DNA of 64,000 nt. It comes from Sinorhizobium meliloti 4H41 (GTDB lineage: Bacteria; Pseudomonadota; Alphaproteobacteria; Rhizobiales; Rhizobiaceae). The stretch spans positions 310,001 through 374,000 of the forward strand of contig NZ_AQWP01000001.1 in NCBI RefSeq assembly GCF_000375585.1, written 5' to 3'. A model generated the notes under the pieces. That model was not told where the DNA came from, searched no databases, and saw only the letters and a program-made list of their open reading frames with translations. Both the position numbers and the translations under genes were made by a program. Positions 1 through 10,087 of this stretch are shown here, piece after piece (the first letter of the stretch is position 1; the number at the start of each line of letters is the position of its first letter).

Positions 1-566
1 CGCTCGGACCGCTGACGAATATCGCGCTGGCCTTGACGAAAGCTCCGGAAATCGCGCCTTCGATACGCGAGCTCGTGATGATGGGCGGCGGCTTCTTCGA
101 GGGCGGCAACATAACGCCTGCGGCGGAATTCAACATCTATGTCGATCCGGAGGCAGCCGAGATCGTCTTCCGCTCCGGCATCCCGATCGTGATGATGCCC
201 CTCGATGTCACCCATCGCGTTCTGACACGGAAGGTTCGCGTGGAGAAAATCCGCGCGATCGGCAACCCGGCGGCAGCGGCCCTTGCCGAGATGCTGGAAT
301 TTTTCGAGCGTTTCGACATCGAGAAATACGGCACCGACGGCGGGCCGCTGCACGATCCGACCGTGATCGCCTATATCCTGCGGCCGGAGCTATTCACAGG
401 GCGGGACTGCAACGTCGAGATCGAAACGGCGTCTCCGCTCACCACGGGCATGACCGTGGTCGACTGGTGGCAGGTCACCGGCCGGGCGCACAACGCCAAG
501 GTCATGCGGCACATCGACGACGAGGGCTTCTTCGAGCTCTTGATCGAGCGGTTGGCCCGTCTCTGA
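1..566 (+). CDS. Nucleoside hydrolase (inosine/uridine-preferring), 5' truncated
   Basis: C-terminal part of a nucleoside N-ribohydrolase, which splits ribonucleosides into base and ribose. The reading frame is already open at base 3, and the first readable residues (LGPLTNIALAL) are a conserved core segment of the IUNH family, so the true start lies outside the window. Later family features are the MGGG segment, the AEFNIYVDPEAA stretch, and HDPTVIAYIL, which carries a conserved active-site-region histidine and aspartate. The mcpX-like and rbsK genes follow on the opposite strand. Released ribose would be a substrate for ribokinase, so the three genes may form one nucleoside/ribose locus (inference). 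Family call is firm; substrate preference is not. Confidence 0.9.
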   Translation, partial: LGPLTNIALALTKAPEIAPSIRELVMMGGGFFEGGNITPAAEFNIYVDPEAAEIVFRSGIPIVMMPLDVTHRVLTRKVRVEKIRAIGNPAAAALAEMLEFFERFDIEKYGTDGGPLHDPTVIAYILRPELFTGRDCNVEIETASPLTTGMTVVDWWQVTGRAHNAKVMRHIDDEGFFELLIERLARL

Positions 567-593
567 GAGCCATGTACGCCTTGCCTGGAAAAG

Positions 594-627
594 AAGACGG
601 CGCCCGATGAGGATCGGACGCCGTCTT
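594..627. terminator. Rho-independent-type hairpin between convergent genes
   Basis: Arms AAGACGGCG (594-602) and CGCCGTCTT (619-627) enclose a second stem, CCGAT/ATCGG, with a GAGG loop. It sits between the convergent nucleoside hydrolase and chemoreceptor genes. On the minus strand it is followed by CTTTTCC, so it best serves the chemoreceptor, and it may act in both directions. Confidence 0.7.
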
Positions 628-647
628 GCAGCCGGTGCGGGCCGCGA

Positions 648-3014
648 TCAGAATTCTTCCCAGTTGTCCTGCGCGAGCGCATTGGCGCCGGATGTTTTGG
701 CAAGCACCTTTTGAGTCGAACTCGAGTAGGCGGCACTGCGCGGCGCCTGGGCGGGACGATTTTCCGCGGGGGCAGCCGCACGCATCCGCTCGGCCGTACC
801 GCGCAGCATTTCGGCCGGGGCCTGGGCCTGAACGCCCTGCGGGGCGATCTGGAAACGGGCGACCAGCGCGCTTAAGGCGCGAGCCTCGTCGTTCAGCGCC
901 ATGCTGGCGGCCGTCGTCTCTTCCACCATGGCAGCGTTTTGCTGTGTCACCTGGTCCATCTGATTGACGGCGGAATTGATCTCCTTGAGGCCCACCGCCT
1001 GTTCCGAGGCGGAGCTTGAGATCTGGCGGATAAGCCCGTTGATCTGCACCACCTGCTCGGCGATCTTCTCGAGCGCGCCGCCTGCCTTGCCCACGAGGTC
1101 GACGCCCTCGCGAACCTGGCCCGCCGATGTGTTGATCAGCGTCTTGATTTCCTTTGCGGCATTGGCAGAGCGCTGCGCGAGTTCGCGGACCTCCTGTGCG
1201 ACGACCGCGAAGCCCTTGCCGGCGTCGCCGGCGCGGGCGGCCTCGACCCCGGCATTGAGCGCCAGAAGGTTGGTCTGGAAGGCGATTTCATCGATGACGC
1301 CGATGATCCGGCTGACTTCATGCGACGACTGCTCGATGCCATTCATCGCGGCGATCGCCTTCTGCACCACCTCGCCGGACTGTTCCGCGTCGCTGCTTGC
1401 GACCTCGACGGATTTCGCGGCGACCTTGGCGTTTTCGGCGCTGGCGTTCACCTGCGAGGTCAGTTCGTCAAGCGCGGCCGCGGTCTCCTCGAGACTTGCT
1501 GCCTGCTGTTCCGTCCGATGCGACAGGTCGTTGGCGGCACCTGAGATCTCGCTGGTGCCGCTGCCGATATTGACGACCGAGTGGTTGACGGTGCGGATCG
1601 TCTCTTCGAGGCTCTCCATCGTCGCGTTGAAATCGCGTTTCAGCTGGGCGTATTCGCCGGGGAAGTCGCCGGTAAGGCGGAAGGCGAGGTCGCCGGCGGA
1701 GAGATGCGACAGGGCCTTGCCGAGACGTGCGACGATGTCGCGCTGCAGAGCGCTGGCCTCGCTGCGTTCGTTTTCCGAACGTCCGCGTTCGAGTTCGGCC
1801 TGCTCTCTCTCGTGACGTGCCTCGCTTTCGAGCCGCCTGTTGTCGGCGAGCTGGTGACGGAAGCCCTCGAGCGACCTGGCGACGGCGCCTGTCTCGTCGG
1901 AGCGTTCCTGACCGGAAATCGGCCGGGTATATTCTCCGTTGCTGAGCGTCTCGACGTCGCCCACGAGGCCGGCAAGCGGCTTCTGGACGAAGCGGCGAAC
2001 GGCGAAATAGAGGCCGGCGAGCACCGCGCCGAGGACTATCAGACCGCCGACGATCATCATATAGGTCTGATCGCGCACCGGCGCATTGATGGCTGAGCGC
2101 GGAACATCGACCAGAACCAGCCATTGCGCACTCACGTCGGGCAGGCTGAAAGGATAGACCACACGGTCGAAAGGCTCGTTACCGTCGTAAGTCAGGTTCT
2201 CGATCATGCGGGGCGTGCCGGCGGAAAGGGCGTCTTTCACCAACTCGGCGCCTTCGCCGTCATATTCCTTCATCAGCAGTTCGGGGATAGGTGCGGCGAG
2301 CCATTTGCCGCTCTGCGACAGCAAGTAGACCCGGCCGGATCCGAAAGGCTTGACCGCCGAGAGACGGTCCGCGAGTGCGGCGAGCGAAATATCGACACCC
2401 GAAACGCCGATCATTCTGCCGTTCGACATCACGGGATAGGCGATCGACGTCATCGTGGTCGGGACATCGGTGCCCTCGGCGAGATATGGCTGGGTGATGG
2501 CGCCCTTGCCGCTTTTCGCCGCGAGGCCGTACCACTCGGCCGCATAATCGGCCTTGAACGTCGAGAGCTGGATATTTCCGTTGCGGTCCTTGGACCAATA
2601 GGGCGTGAACGCACCGTCGGCATTGCCGCCAAGTTCCGTGTTGTCGATGACGTCCTTCCCGTCATAGGCCTTGGGCTCTTCGGCGAACCAGCTGCCGAAG
2701 GCAAAGCCATGCTGCTCCAGGTTGGCCTTCAGGAGATTGATTGCGCCTGCACGGTCGGTGGACTGCCCGGCATGGCCGCGCCCGAGAACGCCCGACATGG
2801 TCCGCGCGGCGGCGGCAAGTTCGCCGACGCTTCCCGCGATGTCGGCCGCGATCGCCCGCGCTTCCGTCTTCGCGCCGTCGAAGACCAGCGTTTCGACACG
2901 ATCCCGCGTCTGGGAGATAAGCACGTAATTCGACGCGAGCAGCACGAGGGCGATCGTGCCTCCCGTCACCGCGATCAATTTTGTCGCCAGCGATCTGGCT
3001 TGGAACTTGAACAT
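648..3014 (-). CDS. mcpX: Methyl-accepting chemotaxis protein, dCache type (McpX-like)
   Basis: Membrane chemoreceptor of 788 aa. TM1 is at about residues 12-33, a periplasmic double-Cache ligand domain at about 40-310, TM2 at about 319-339, then HAMP and a methyl-accepting signalling domain whose hairpin tip reads [20 protein letters not shown]. It ends in NWEEF, a C-terminal pentapeptide of the kind that tethers CheR/CheB. The ATG at 3014 is chosen because GAGG lies just upstream; a longer frame reaching 3119 would add 35 residues without membrane character. Order next to rbsK, rmuC and def matches my recollection of the Sinorhizobium meliloti mcpX locus, whose product senses quaternary ammonium compounds. 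That symbol and ligand rest on synteny and memory, not on a comparison made here. Confidence 0.85.
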   Translation of the reverse strand: MFKFQARSLATKLIAVTGGTIALVLLASNYVLISQTRDRVETLVFDGAKTEARAIAADIAGSVGELAAAARTMSGVLGRGHAGQSTDRAGAINLLKANLEQHGFAFGSWFAEEPKAYDGKDVIDNTELGGNADGAFTPYWSKDRNGNIQLSTFKADYAAEWYGLAAKSGKGAITQPYLAEGTDVPTTMTSIAYPVMSNGRMIGVSGVDISLAALADRLSAVKPFGSGRVYLLSQSGKWLAAPIPELLMKEYDGEGAELVKDALSAGTPRMIENLTYDGNEPFDRVVYPFSLPDVSAQWLVLVDVPRSAINAPVRDQTYMMIVGGLIVLGAVLAGLYFAVRRFVQKPLAGLVGDVETLSNGEYTRPISGQERSDETGAVARSLEGFRHQLADNRRLESEARHEREQAELERGRSENERSEASALQRDIVARLGKALSHLSAGDLAFRLTGDFPGEYAQLKRDFNATMESLEETIRTVNHSVVNIGSGTSEISGAANDLSHRTEQQAASLEETAAALDELTSQVNASAENAKVAAKSVEVASSDAEQSGEVVQKAIAAMNGIEQSSHEVSRIIGVIDEIAFQTNLLALNAGVEAARAGDAGKGFAVVAQEVRELAQRSANAAKEIKTLINTSAGQVREGVDLVGKAGGALEKIAEQVVQINGLIRQISSSASEQAVGLKEINSAVNQMDQVTQQNAAMVEETTAASMALNDEARALSALVARFQIAPQGVQAQAPAEMLRGTAERMRAAAPAENRPAQAPRSAAYSSSTQKVLAKTSGANALAQDNWEEF

Positions 3015-3361
3015 GAAATCCTCACGCACTGAGAGGTCCGCAGGTGCTGAACCCGCGGCGCGACATATTCGGAACTGTGGGTGAAGCTCCCTCATGGAGC
3101 GCCAGATGCCGACCGGCATGGAGGAGCGGCCGAACCGGAGTTGGCCTTCTCGCTGACCTGATTAGACGATCAAAGATTAAAATACGGCCAACGCCGCACC
3201 TGATTCCGGGTTCAAGCGGCAGGATTTGCGCGTCGGCCTTGCCGGCGGGCGCTTATCTCACGGTATTTCAGCGCGTTTCAATGTTTCATGGAAACACTGA
3301 AACAGTCTGAACCTGTGCGCTTCCGGACGGAAAACGGTGGCACACTTTCCTGCAAGGTGCG
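3015..3361. other. Intergenic region upstream of the chemoreceptor gene
   Basis: 347 bases between the end of rbsK and the start of the chemoreceptor, both on the minus strand. It should contain the chemoreceptor promoter. I see an AT-rich stretch around 3155-3185 but no -35/-10 pair I would defend. A strong imperfect dyad at 3275-3303 is listed separately. No coding sequence is evident. Confidence 0.5.
3275..3303. promoter_or_regulatory. Imperfect 13-bp dyad, candidate operator
   Basis: Left arm GTTTCAATGTTTC (3275-3287), spacer ATG, right arm GAAACACTGAAAC (3291-3303). The arms pair with one mismatch. AT-rich arms and no following T-run argue against a terminator. TGAAAC/GTTTCA half-sites are typical of LacI-family operators such as RbsR sites, and rbsK is adjacent, but no such regulator is encoded in the window. 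It lies about 260 bp upstream of the chemoreceptor start. Confidence 0.4.
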
Positions 3362-4261
3362 CTAGAGCCGGGCGGCGACCTCGGCGGCAAGCGGTATCGA
3401 GGGCTGCGCGCCGGGCTTGAGGCAGGCCAGCGATCCCGCAACGGCGGCGCGGCGGAGCGCTTCTGAAAATGCGAGGCCGGCGTCGAGGCCGGCGGCGAGA
3501 TAGCCGCAGAAGGTATCTCCGGCACCGACCGTATCGACGGGCTCGATCGTGAGCCCCTTCGCGCGATGGAGTTCGCCTTCGTGAATCGCCACCACGCCCT
3601 CAGCGCCAAGCGTTACGATCACGGTCTGGCGGGTCTCGGCGTGCAGCCCCTTCATAGCCTCTTCCCGCTCGGCGCCGGCGATGCCCGCTTTGCCGGCGAG
3701 CAGCTCGAACTCGGTCTCGTTGGCAATGACGATATCGGCCATGCGGCCGAGGCGCGCCGCATCCGGCGTCAGCGGCGCGATGTTGATGATCGATCGGACG
3801 CCGCGCCGTTTTGCTTCGGAGAGTGCCTTTTCCACCGAGGCAGCTGGAATTTCGAGCTGGAGCATCAGCGTGTCGGCAGCAGACATTCTTGCAACAGCGT
3901 TCACGGCGTCGTCCTCGCTCACGCGTGCGTTGGCGCTGGCGACCACAACGATGACGTTTTCGCCGTCGCCGCCGACGATGATGTGTGCCGTGCCGGTCGG
4001 CTCGCCGACGGTCTTCGTCAGATCGAGATCGGTGCCGGCCTCCTTGAGCAGCGCCAGCGCGCCCTCGGCGAAGGCGTCGGAGCCGACGGCACCTGCCATG
4101 CGCACCGAGGCGCCGGCGCGGCGCGCCGCGAGCGCCTGGTTTGCGCCCTTGCCACCCGCCGCAGTGGAAAAGTCCATTCCGGCAACAGTTTCGCCGGGCT
4201 TCGGAAGGCGTGCGGTGGTGGCGATCAGATCCATGTTGATGGATCCAAAAACAGTGATCAT
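3362..4261 (-). CDS. rbsK: Ribokinase (PfkB family)
   Basis: Phosphorylates D-ribose to ribose 5-phosphate in the cytoplasm. The 299-aa product has the PfkB N-terminal signature (FGSINMDLI, then GGKGANQALAARRAGA) and the C-terminal ATP/anion-hole signature DTVGAGDTFCGYLAAGL with the catalytic Asp. Length matches bacterial RbsK. The ATG at 4261 starts exactly at the conserved MITVFGSINMD segment; the longer open frame to 4378 overlaps the end of rmuC and is rejected. No ribose transporter is adjacent. Position beside a nucleoside hydrolase suggests salvage of ribose from nucleosides (inference). A specificity for another sugar cannot be excluded from sequence. Confidence 0.9.
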   Translation of the reverse strand: MITVFGSINMDLIATTARLPKPGETVAGMDFSTAAGGKGANQALAARRAGASVRMAGAVGSDAFAEGALALLKEAGTDLDLTKTVGEPTGTAHIIVGGDGENVIVVVASANARVSEDDAVNAVARMSAADTLMLQLEIPAASVEKALSEAKRRGVRSIINIAPLTPDAARLGRMADIVIANETEFELLAGKAGIAGAEREEAMKGLHAETRQTVIVTLGAEGVVAIHEGELHRAKGLTIEPVDTVGAGDTFCGYLAAGLDAGLAFSEALRRAAVAGSLACLKPGAQPSIPLAAEVAARL

Positions 4262-4364
4262 GTGGAGGCGTCCCGTCGGCTTCTTTGTTTTTCGCCTGTC
4301 GTCATTCCAAACCGCTGCACGGTTTCGCGCGACACACGCATTTGCCGGAGAGTGCCCGACGCCG

Positions 4365-5570
4365 TCAGTCCTCGTCAACCACTCTCAGCTTCAATTGCCC
4401 CATGCGCCCGTCCATCGGGCGCCCGCTGCCGTCGCCCGGCTTTTCGCCCTGTCTCGGATCGCCCTCGGCCTGCAGCTCGAGCGCCTCGATCTTGGCGCCC
4501 CGACGGGTCAGCTTGTCCGAGGAGATCAGGATGTCCTCGACATCCTTCTGCGTCATGGCGAAATGGCCCTGGAGCTTGCGTACGCGCTCATCGAGACGCG
4601 AGAGGTCTTCCATCAGCCGTACGACTTCGCCCTGTATCAGGTGGGCCTGCTCCCGCATGCGGGCGTCTTTCAGGATCGCCTGGATGACCTGGATCGAGAG
4701 GAGCAGGAGCGACGGAGAGACGATGACGATCCGCTGGCGGTGCGCCTTCTGGACGATCGCCTCGAAATGCTCATGGATTTCGGCGAAGATCGATTCGGAG
4801 GGAACGAAGAGGAAGGCCGTATCCTGGGTCTCGCCCGGCAGGAGATATTTGCCGGAGATATCGCGGATATGCACCTCCATGTCGCGGCGGAAGGCCTGCG
4901 CGGCCTGTTGCCGCCGTTCGGCGCTCGCCGCGTCCCTCATGGAATTCCAGGCCTCGAGCGGAAACTTCGCGTCGATGACCAGTGGCGGCTGGCCGTTCGG
5001 CATGCGGATGGTGCAGTCCGGCCGCGCGCCGTTGGAAAGCGTCGCCTGGAAGGCGAAGGCGCCCATCGGCAGGCCGTCCGCGACGATCGCCTCCATGCGC
5101 GACTGTCCGAAGGCGCCGCGCGTCTGCTTGTTGGCGAGGATGCTCTGCAGCCCGGCCATATCCTTGGCGAGCGACTGGATGTTGTTCTGCGCGTTGTCGA
5201 TCACCGCGAGCCGCTCCTGGAGCCGCCGCAGATTTTCGTGCGTCGCCTTCGTCTGCTCGCTGATCGAGGCGCCGATGCGATGCGTCATCCCGTCGATGCG
5301 CTGGCTGAGCGACTGGTTCAGTTCCGCCTGCCGGGCGCCCAGCACCTCGGTCATGGCCGCGATCCGTCCCTGCATCTCCGTCTGCGCCGCGATGAGCGCC
5401 GACATTTGCTCTTCGCGGTCGATCGCGCGAGCCGAACGGGCGCGCCGCACCATAATGGCCGAGAACAGCACCACGAGAAGGGCGGCGGCTGTGACGAGGA
5501 GGCCGGCCGTGACGGGCAGGGCGCCGATGAGGAACAGCGGCCGATCGAAGGAAAAGGGGATGGGCTCCAT
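4365..5570 (-). CDS. rmuC: DNA recombination protein RmuC family
   Basis: 401-aa protein with one N-terminal membrane helix (about residues 15-37), a long coiled-coil region (about 50-125) rich in Gln/Glu, and the RmuC nuclease-like domain (about 140-370) including DCTIRMPNG and VIDAKFPLEAW, which resembles the PD-(D/E)XK fold. In E. coli RmuC limits recombination at short inverted repeats; its enzymatic activity is poorly defined. It lies 103 bp upstream of rbsK on the same strand and is divergent from def. The C-terminus is charged and acidic. Family assignment is firm, biochemical role is from the family only. Confidence 0.88.
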   Translation of the reverse strand: MEPIPFSFDRPLFLIGALPVTAGLLVTAAALLVVLFSAIMVRRARSARAIDREEQMSALIAAQTEMQGRIAAMTEVLGARQAELNQSLSQRIDGMTHRIGASISEQTKATHENLRRLQERLAVIDNAQNNIQSLAKDMAGLQSILANKQTRGAFGQSRMEAIVADGLPMGAFAFQATLSNGARPDCTIRMPNGQPPLVIDAKFPLEAWNSMRDAASAERRQQAAQAFRRDMEVHIRDISGKYLLPGETQDTAFLFVPSESIFAEIHEHFEAIVQKAHRQRIVIVSPSLLLLSIQVIQAILKDARMREQAHLIQGEVVRLMEDLSRLDERVRKLQGHFAMTQKDVEDILISSDKLTRRGAKIEALELQAEGDPRQGEKPGDGSGRPMDGRMGQLKLRVVDED

Positions 5571-5718
5571 GGCCGCAGACTAACAGATTCGCGTGCGAAA
5601 ACCAGATCAAAACGAGAACATACATTTTCGCGGCCGGTCGTTCCCCTTTGGAGCGCCACGGGTTTCGCAATGGCAATTTTCTTGCGCGTCGAGGGAAAGA
5701 TCGGCTATGGGGATCGAC

Positions 5719-6243
5719 ATGACGATCAAGCCGCTCATCATTCTTCCCGATCCGGTTCTGCGCCAGGTGTCGACACCGGTGGAGACCATTGACGCCGACA
5801 TTCGCCGGCTCGCCGACGATATGCTGGAAACCATGTACGACGCGCCGGGCATCGGTCTCGCCGCGATACAGATCGGCGTGCCGAAGCGCCTCCTGGTTCT
5901 GGATGTGACGAAGGAGGGAGAGGAGAAACAGCCGCTCGTCTTCATCAATCCGAAGGTCGTCCGCTCGTCCGAGGAGCGTTCGGTCTATGAGGAAGGCTGC
6001 CTTTCGATCCCCGACTATTACGCCGAGGTCGAGCGACCCGCCGCGATCACGGTCGAGTATGTCGATCGCGAGGGCAAGGAACAGGCGGTCGAGGCCGAGG
6101 GCCTGCTCGCCACCTGCCTGCAGCACGAGATCGACCATCTGAACGGCGTCCTGTTCATCGATTACATCTCCAAGCTCAAGCGAGATATGGTGATTCGCAG
6201 GTTCACCAAGGCGGCCAAGACGCGCGGCGCAAAGGCGATCTGA
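5719..6243 (+). CDS. def: Peptide deformylase
   Basis: Removes the N-formyl group from nascent proteins; metal-dependent. The 174-aa product shows all three family motifs: [18 protein letters not shown] (metal-ligand Cys) and QHEIDHLNG (HExxH, two His ligands plus catalytic Glu). The ATG at 5719 is preferred: GGGGA lies 6 nt upstream and [15 protein letters not shown] is the usual start of rhizobial Def. An ATG at 5707 and an open frame back to 5593 are not supported. It is followed by fmt and truA, the conserved rhizobial order, so it is co-oriented with the formyltransferase whose product it acts on. Confidence 0.97.
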   Translation: MTIKPLIILPDPVLRQVSTPVETIDADIRRLADDMLETMYDAPGIGLAAIQIGVPKRLLVLDVTKEGEEKQPLVFINPKVVRSSEERSVYEEGCLSIPDYYAEVERPAAITVEYVDREGKEQAVEAEGLLATCLQHEIDHLNGVLFIDYISKLKRDMVIRRFTKAAKTRGAKAI

Positions 6244-6358
6244 TCCGTTCATGTCTTAGGTCGACCCGGCCCGAAACATCGTGATCTAGCGTCGCGGCCG
6301 CATTCAACCTGGAGCCGCCGCCCGCTCACGGGCAATCGAAAGAGACGGAGGCCGCCAC

Positions 6359-7294
6359 TTGCCGCTTCGCATCATCTTCATGGGCACGCCGGAATTTTCC
6401 GTACCGACGCTCCTGGCGCTCGCCGGGGCGGGTCACGAGATCGCCGCCGTCTATACGCAGCCGCCGCGGCCGGCCGGCCGGCGCGGCCTCGACCTCAAGA
6501 AATCCTCCGTGCATCAGGCTGCCGAGCACCTCGGCATTCCGGTGTTGACGCCCGTCAACTTCAAGGACGCCGCGGACCGTCAGACCTTCCGGGATTTCGG
6601 TGCGGACGTGGCGGTCGTCGTCGCCTACGGGCTGCTGCTGCCGGAGGAAATACTCTCCGGGACCCGCTACGGCTGCTATAACGGCCATGCCTCGCTCCTG
6701 CCGCGCTGGCGGGGGGCGGCGCCGATCCAGAGGGCGATCATGGCCGGCGACCGTGAGACCGGTATGATGGTGATGAAAATGGACAAGGGGCTCGATACCG
6801 GTCCCGTGGCTCTCGCGCAGTCGGTTCCGATCGACCAGACGATGACGGCCGGCGAATTGCACGACCGGCTGATGCAGGTCGGAGCGGTGCTGATGACGGA
6901 GGCCATGGCCAGGCTCGAGGCCGGCGAGCTTCCGCTCACGCCGCAGGCGCAAGAGGGCGTCGCCTATGCCGCCAAGATTTCGAAGGAAGAGACCCGGATC
7001 GATTTTTCCCGGCCGGCGACCGAGGTGCACAACCATATCCGCGGCCTCTCGCCTTTTCCCGGCGCCTGGTTCGAACTCGACATTGCCGGCCGCCAGGAAC
7101 GCGTCAAGGTGCTTGGCTCCGAAATGTCGGAAGGGAAAGGTGCTGCCGGAGAAGTGCTTGACAGTACTCTCAGCATCGCCTGCGGAGAAGGCGCGGTGCG
7201 GCTGACGAGATTGCAGCGTGCGGGCGGCAAGGCGCTCGCCTCGGCCGATTTCCTGCGCGGCACGCCCATCGCTGCCGGCGCGAGGATCGCCTGA
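6359..7294 (+). CDS. fmt: Methionyl-tRNA formyltransferase
   Basis: Formylates initiator Met-tRNA using 10-formyl-tetrahydrofolate. The 311-aa protein starts with the family segment [15 protein letters not shown], carries the catalytic block [16 protein letters not shown] (Asn, His) and the downstream Asp in [11 protein letters not shown], and has a C-terminal OB-like tRNA-binding domain. The start is TTG at 6359 with GGAGG 7 nt upstream; no ATG is available nearby in frame. The stop TGA overlaps the truA ATG by one base (TGATG), indicating translational coupling. Length fits the family. Confidence 0.96.
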   Translation: MPLRIIFMGTPEFSVPTLLALAGAGHEIAAVYTQPPRPAGRRGLDLKKSSVHQAAEHLGIPVLTPVNFKDAADRQTFRDFGADVAVVVAYGLLLPEEILSGTRYGCYNGHASLLPRWRGAAPIQRAIMAGDRETGMMVMKMDKGLDTGPVALAQSVPIDQTMTAGELHDRLMQVGAVLMTEAMARLEAGELPLTPQAQEGVAYAAKISKEETRIDFSRPATEVHNHIRGLSPFPGAWFELDIAGRQERVKVLGSEMSEGKGAAGEVLDSTLSIACGEGAVRLTRLQRAGGKALASADFLRGTPIAAGARIA

Positions 7295-8037
7295 TGCCCC
7301 GCTATCGCCTGACCGTCGAATATGACGGTTCCGATTATGTCGGCTGGCAGAGGCAGGACAACGGTCCCTCGATCCAGGGCGCCATCGAGAAGGCGGTCCT
7401 GTCGCTCACCCGCGAGACGGTCTCGATCCGCGGCGCCGGGCGCACCGATTCCGGCGTTCATGCCAGGGGGCAGGTGGCGCATCTCGATCTCACGCGCGAG
7501 TGGAAGTCGTACACGCTGCAAAACGCCCTCAACGCGCATCTGGCGCTCGCCGGCGAGCGGGTCTCGATCCTCGATGTCGCGGAAGCCCCCGGCGATTTCG
7601 ATGCGCGTTTCTCTGCAATCCGCCGGCATTATCTCTATCGGATCGTTTCCCGCCGGTCGCCACTGGCGCTGGAGGCGCGGCGCGCCTGGTGGGTGCCGAA
7701 GCCGCTGGATCACGACGCCATGCACGAGGCGGCGCAGCGCCTCGTCGGCCATCACGATTTCACCACCTTCCGCTCGGCCCACTGTCAGGCGACGAGCCCC
7801 TTGCGCACGCTCGACCGGCTGGACGTGACCCGTGCGGGCGAGCTCATCGAAATCCGCGCCACGGCACAAAGCTTTCTCCACAACCAGATCCGTTCCTTCG
7901 CGGGCTCCCTGAAGCTCGTGGGCGAGGGCAAGTGGACGCCGGATGACCTGCAGACCGCACTCGAAGCACGCGACCGCAAGGCGTGCGGCCCGGTCGCCCC
8001 GCCCGACGGGCTTTATTTCATGCGGGTGGATTACTAA
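7294..8037 (+). CDS. truA: tRNA pseudouridine(38-40) synthase
   Basis: Converts uridines 38-40 of the tRNA anticodon arm to pseudouridine. The 247-aa product contains the catalytic block [15 protein letters not shown] with the essential Asp and the typical N-terminal [18 protein letters not shown] start (split here by the first residues). FLHNQIRS near residue 190 is the second conserved motif. The ATG overlaps the stop of fmt, so the gene is the third member of a def-fmt-truA operon. Confidence 0.96.
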   Translation: MPRYRLTVEYDGSDYVGWQRQDNGPSIQGAIEKAVLSLTRETVSIRGAGRTDSGVHARGQVAHLDLTREWKSYTLQNALNAHLALAGERVSILDVAEAPGDFDARFSAIRRHYLYRIVSRRSPLALEARRAWWVPKPLDHDAMHEAAQRLVGHHDFTTFRSAHCQATSPLRTLDRLDVTRAGELIEIRATAQSFLHNQIRSFAGSLKLVGEGKWTPDDLQTALEARDRKACGPVAPPDGLYFMRVDY

Positions 8038-8059
8038 GCTGGAAACAGCAGCCGCTCAT

Positions 8060-8071
8060 CCGGCCTGCCGG
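8060..8071. repeat. Short palindrome between convergent genes
   Basis: CCGGC-CT-GCCGG inside a stretch (about 8050-8080) that resembles part of the common rhizobial intergenic repeat with CTCATCCGGC and CACCTTCTCC motifs. It lies just after truA and may be a decayed repeat copy or serve as a weak terminator. Confidence 0.3.
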
Positions 8072-8123
8072 CCACCTTCTCCACATCATCTGGCGGATGC
8101 GGGGCTTTCACGAACGCCGCCGC

Positions 8124-8720
8124 TCAACCCGGCATCAAGCCGAGCAGGCGCTGCAGGAACTGCATGATCATCAGCGGTGACAGCAGAAAGATCGCGGCAA
8201 GGGCGGCGGCGAGCAGGTTCTGCTTGGCGGTAACGGTCCGCAAGAGGCGGAAGAGCAGCGCCGAGCTGGCGACGAGCAGCAGAAGCCACAACAGGGCTGC
8301 CATACCGGCGCTGCCGGGTATGACCAGCAGCAACGCGGCCGGAACCGCCATGGCATAGGTCAACGGGACCTGGAGCCAATTGGTCGTGACGATTACCGGC
8401 ACCACCAGGACGGAAAAGCCGAGCGGGCGCGAGAGGACGGCAATCAGCACGATCGGCAGCAGCCAGCTCACCAGGTCGACGGCGAGAAGCTTCCCGAAGA
8501 AGCCGATGCCGACTGTCGTGCCGGTCGGCATCACCGAGAGATAATAGAGCCGCCATGAGGCCCAGCCGACGGCCAGCGCCGGCAGCGTCCAGAGGATCGC
8601 CGTGAAGGAGCGCCACAACCCGCTCTCGCTGATGTCCAGCCAGCGATAGCCTTCGTGGTTGCCCTGGATCAGCAGCCACAGCCCCTTGATATAGACAAGG
8701 ACTTCCTCAAGCAGCGGCAT
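8124..8720 (-). CDS. Small multi-pass membrane protein of unknown function
   Basis: 198 aa, very hydrophobic, with about five predicted membrane helices (roughly residues 35-55, 75-98, 103-125, 128-150, 165-185). The N-terminal 30 residues ([19 protein letters not shown] and a Trp-rich stretch) look like an amphipathic lead-in. No catalytic or transport motif is recognisable. Its start overlaps the last 14 bases of dapE on the same strand, so it is almost certainly translated from the dapE transcript. Overall shape resembles small conserved alphaproteobacterial membrane proteins near dapE; I cannot assign a function. Confidence 0.8.
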   Translation of the reverse strand: MPLLEEVLVYIKGLWLLIQGNHEGYRWLDISESGLWRSFTAILWTLPALAVGWASWRLYYLSVMPTGTTVGIGFFGKLLAVDLVSWLLPIVLIAVLSRPLGFSVLVVPVIVTTNWLQVPLTYAMAVPAALLLVIPGSAGMAALLWLLLLVASSALLFRLLRTVTAKQNLLAAALAAIFLLSPLMIMQFLQRLLGLMPG

Positions 8721-9900
8721 GGCCGAACCAGCGGGCGATGAAGGTTTCGTAGATCCCGGTCAGGGTTTCGAGATCGGCAAGGGCGACGCGTTCGTCGACC
8801 ATGTGCATGGTCTTGCCGACGAGGCCGAATTCGACGACCGGGCAATAGTCCTTGATGAAACGCGCGTCCGATGTGCCGCCGGTGGTCGACAGCTGCGGCT
8901 GCCGCCCGGTGACGGCCTCCACGGCACCTGAAAGCGAATCGATGAGCGCGTTGTTGCGCGTCAGGAAGACATGGCTCGGACGCTCGTTCCAGACGATCTC
9001 GTATCTGGCCGGAGCGCGGCCGGGCCTCAGCGCGCTGTCGGCTGCTGCGCGGTCGAGACGCGCGACGATCTCCGCCATCAGGCTTTCGGCCGTCCAGCGG
9101 TCGTTGAACCGGATGTTGAAGGCGGCGCTCGCCCTCGCGGGAATGACGTTGACCGCGGAATTGCCCACGTCGATGGTCGTGACTTCGAGGTTCGAAGGCT
9201 GGAAATTTTCCGTTCCGTCGTCGAAGGGCGGATCCATCAGGGCCTTTGCGAACTGCAGGATGCTGCGCACCGGATTGTCCGCAAGATGCGGATAGGCCGC
9301 GTGGCCCTGGACGCCGTGAACGGTGATCCGGCCGGAAAGCGATCCGCGCCGGCCGATCTTGATCATGTCGCCGATGCCGTCCGGATTGGTCGGCTCGCCG
9401 ACGAGACAGGCGTCCCAGCGCTCGCCCCTTGCCGCCGCCCATTCGAGGAGCTTAACCGTGCCGTTGATCGCCGGGCCTTCCTCGTCGCCGGTGATGAGGA
9501 AGGAGATCGAGCCCTTAGGCTCGCCATGCTTCTCGATATGGCGGGCGACGGCCGCCACGAAACAGGCAATGCCGCCCTTCATGTCGACTGCGCCGCGTCC
9601 GTACATTTCACCTTCGGCGATCGCGGCGGAGAAGGGCGGTCGACTCCAGGCGGCTTCGTCGCCGACCGGCACCACATCGGTGTGACCGGCAAACATCAGA
9701 TGCGGTCCGTCGCCCCCGATCCGGGCGTAAAGGTTTTCGATGTCGGGCGTTCCGGGTTCCTTCGCCACGATCCGGTCGACCTTGAAGCCGACCGGTGCCA
9801 GCATGGCTTCAAGAGTCGTCAGCGCGCCTCCCTCGGCGGGTGTGACGGAGGGGCAGCGAATGAGGGCAGCGAGATTGGAGACGGGATCGGTCGGGAACAT
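8707..9900 (-). CDS. dapE: Succinyl-diaminopimelate desuccinylase
   Basis: Zinc peptidase-family enzyme of lysine/meso-diaminopimelate synthesis; hydrolyses N-succinyl-LL-DAP. The 397-aa product shows the metal ligands and catalytic acids in order: AGHTDVVP (His, Asp), [11 protein letters not shown] (bridging Asp), [12 protein letters not shown] (Glu-Glu), GEPTN, and a late His in [18 protein letters not shown] is the DapE-specific C-terminal motif. Its pathway partner dapD lies about 10 kb away in the window on the same strand, separated by efflux and regulator genes. A small membrane protein gene overlaps its 3' end. Confidence 0.95.
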   Translation of the reverse strand: MFPTDPVSNLAALIRCPSVTPAEGGALTTLEAMLAPVGFKVDRIVAKEPGTPDIENLYARIGGDGPHLMFAGHTDVVPVGDEAAWSRPPFSAAIAEGEMYGRGAVDMKGGIACFVAAVARHIEKHGEPKGSISFLITGDEEGPAINGTVKLLEWAAARGERWDACLVGEPTNPDGIGDMIKIGRRGSLSGRITVHGVQGHAAYPHLADNPVRSILQFAKALMDPPFDDGTENFQPSNLEVTTIDVGNSAVNVIPARASAAFNIRFNDRWTAESLMAEIVARLDRAAADSALRPGRAPARYEIVWNERPSHVFLTRNNALIDSLSGAVEAVTGRQPQLSTTGGTSDARFIKDYCPVVEFGLVGKTMHMVDERVALADLETLTGIYETFIARWFGHAAA

Positions 9901-10032
9901 GGAAGGTATGCCTGCGAAGCCGGTGGGCCAGAAAAGGTAGTCCGAGAAACAGAGATTGCCGGTTTATCCGATCAGCCACCCGCTGTCACGTCCGATGAAC
10001 CCGGCGGGTTTCGCAGTGCGCTGAAAAGAGAA

Positions 10033-10056
10033 CGGGCCGGACAGATGTCCGGCCCG
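10033..10056 (-). terminator. Terminator of the RND efflux operon
   Basis: Perfect arms CGGGCCGGACA (10033-10043) and TGTCCGGCCCG (10046-10056), about 32 bp beyond the stop of the RND pump gene on the minus strand. In that direction the hairpin is followed by TTCTCTTTTC, a reasonable T-rich tail. Confidence 0.75.
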
Positions 10057-10087
10057 CCATCGACCCCTTTTGGGGGGGGCAGGAAGG

